From an uncultured Eubacteriales bacterium (GTDB taxonomy: Bacteria > Bacillota > Clostridia > Oscillospirales > Acutalibacteraceae), in NCBI GenBank assembly GCA_934489735.1, contig CAKSSR010000008.1:1-64000 (forward strand): 64,000 bases of DNA. The letters run 5' to 3'. A program made the position numbers and the translations under genes. Position 1 is the first letter of the stretch. The number at the start of each line of letters is the position of its first letter. The notes below the pieces were generated by a model, which did not search any database, was not told where the DNA came from, and saw nothing but the letters and a program-made list of their open reading frames with translations. Below, piece after piece: positions 63,104-64,000 of this stretch.

Positions 63104-64000
63104 TCATAAGTCAGAATAATTTAAACTTTTCTTTATTATATCAAAGATAATGCCTCTGTTTTCTTGACTTGAATTAGCACAGTTCACCGACATATAATTC
63201 AATATTGGATAAAAGCCTTCAATGTCTTCTAGTCTACAGTCATTTATGTAATATAAATTGTCCTTTTTATATACTCTATAATCATTTATGTCAGCGTCTG
63301 ATGAAAACATGGATGAAGTCATTTGTCCATTGTCTAAAATTTCATACATCTTTTTAATATTTCCTTCCATGTTCCCTCCAAATTTCTCATATATTTCTTT
63401 AATAGCATTTAAGTAATTTATACCCTTGATACCTTCCGGTACAAAACAATATCGACTCATTACTGGATCTATATCAATATTCAATAGTCTCCTTATTGTT
63501 GATTCACTATTGTAATTATAATAGAAGTTATGACCTGTCATAAATACTTCCCCTGTCTTTATTAATCCATTTTCATCAAATATGTCCTCATCATAAAATT
63601 TTATCATCTGGCATGAATTAATCTTATCTTTTAATTCGTCATAACTATTTATTTCAAATTTTTCTACTAAATTGTCTACCAATTGTCTAAGATTGTCACT
63701 TCCCATATTATTTAAAGCAATTTCATCTATCAGCCCCTGATTCTTCAATTTTGCCAATAGCCCACCTAATGATAAACCTTTTGAATCCAATCCATTTAAT
63801 ACATGATCATCTTCTAACTCAATGCTTTTCTGCGCTTTAAACATGTTAGTAAATCCTTCAAATATTCTAGTTATTATATTACTATTGCTACTAGAATAAT
63901 TCTCCGCTTCCTTTGCAATTATTATTCTATTTAAGACCTCCTTTAAATTTGAGTCATTCAATTTAAGCAAAACGTTGCCCCACAGATACAAATCCTTCTT
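63104..64000 (-). CDS. Cytoplasmic protein of unknown function, paralogue B, N-terminus beyond right edge
   Basis: Open to the right edge. The first in-frame start in the window (63991) is internal, since residues KKDLYLWGN align with the 30th residue or so of paralogue A; about 30 N-terminal residues lie outside. The 297 or so visible residues are acidic and soluble. The C-terminal half has repeated Tyr/Asn-rich segments (FYYNYNSESTIRRLL). It precedes paralogue A by 18 bases, so they are an operon. Function unknown. Confidence 0.7.
   Translation of the reverse strand, partial: KKDLYLWGNVLLKLNDSNLKEVLNRIIIAKEAENYSSSNSNIITRIFEGFTNMFKAQKSIELEDDHVLNGLDSKGLSLGGLLAKLKNQGLIDEIALNNMGSDNLRQLVDNLVEKFEINSYDELKDKINSCQMIKFYDEDIFDENGLIKTGEVFMTGHNFYYNYNSESTIRRLLNIDIDPVMSRYCFVPEGIKGINYLNAIKEIYEKFGGNMEGNIKKMYEILDNGQMTSSMFSSDADINDYRVYKKDNLYYINDCRLEDIEGFYPILNYMSVNCANSSQENRGIIFDIIKKSLNYSDL

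Overview
This window is visibly AT-rich and looks like the chromosome of an endospore-forming, low-GC Gram-positive bacterium of the class Clostridia. The evidence is spoVT, a complete gerKA-gerKB-gerKC germinant receptor operon, a SCIFF peptide with its radical SAM maturase, and Firmicutes-type gene orders (dprA-topA-trmFO-plsX-rnc and infC-rpmI-rplT). Strong GGAGG-type ribosome binding sites and sigma-A promoters with 17-bp spacers recur. There is no prophage, insertion sequence or CRISPR array. The species cannot be told from the sequence.

Layout. 1-3.9 kb: two BspA-type leucine-rich-repeat surface proteins sharing a promoter and signal-peptide cassette; the first runs off the left edge and carries a G9 tract. 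3.9-9.4 kb: an acidic unknown protein, a Ca2+-type P-ATPase, pfkA and spoVT. 9.4-14.2 kb: an apparently undescribed RiPP-like operon of ABC ATPase, ABC permease, eight small leader peptides and a SPASM radical SAM enzyme. 14.2-20.5 kb: a class B PBP, an FHA-FtsW/RodA fusion, tRNA-Thr, dusB, a HipA-like kinase and a CarD-family regulator. 20.6-23.2 kb: a zinc-type ABC importer. 23.3-26.3 kb: three secreted proteins of unknown function. 26.4-35.3 kb: housekeeping genes. 35.4-40.4 kb: three small unknown proteins, two membrane AAA+ paralogues and a secreted helical-repeat protein. 40.5-43.1 kb: the SCIFF system and yajC. 43.2-49.9 kb: a large kinase-like protein with a double-glycine leader, an HPr-like protein, mtaB, a GHL10 glycosidase-like protein and a secreted transglutaminase-like protein. 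50.0-53.2 kb: seven small glycine-rich, bacteriocin-like proteins. 53.4-57.1 kb: the ger operon. 57.4-64.0 kb: a second P-type ATPase, ligA and two paralogous unknowns, the last cut by the right edge.

The main themes are secretion and peptide maturation. Three separate loci encode proteins with double-glycine-like leaders (9.4-12.4 kb, 43.2-45.4 kb and 50-53.2 kb), but no C39 peptidase or PCAT transporter is present here. Six promoters (genes starting at 25675, 40396, 50286, 51519, 52496 and 53187) share an unusual layout: a TATAAT-like -10, no good -35, and 28 (once 29) bp upstream a run of TTAACA-like hexamers repeated every 11 bp. This resembles a PhoP/PhoB-type operator and would tie the bacteriocin-like cluster and two secreted proteins into one regulon.
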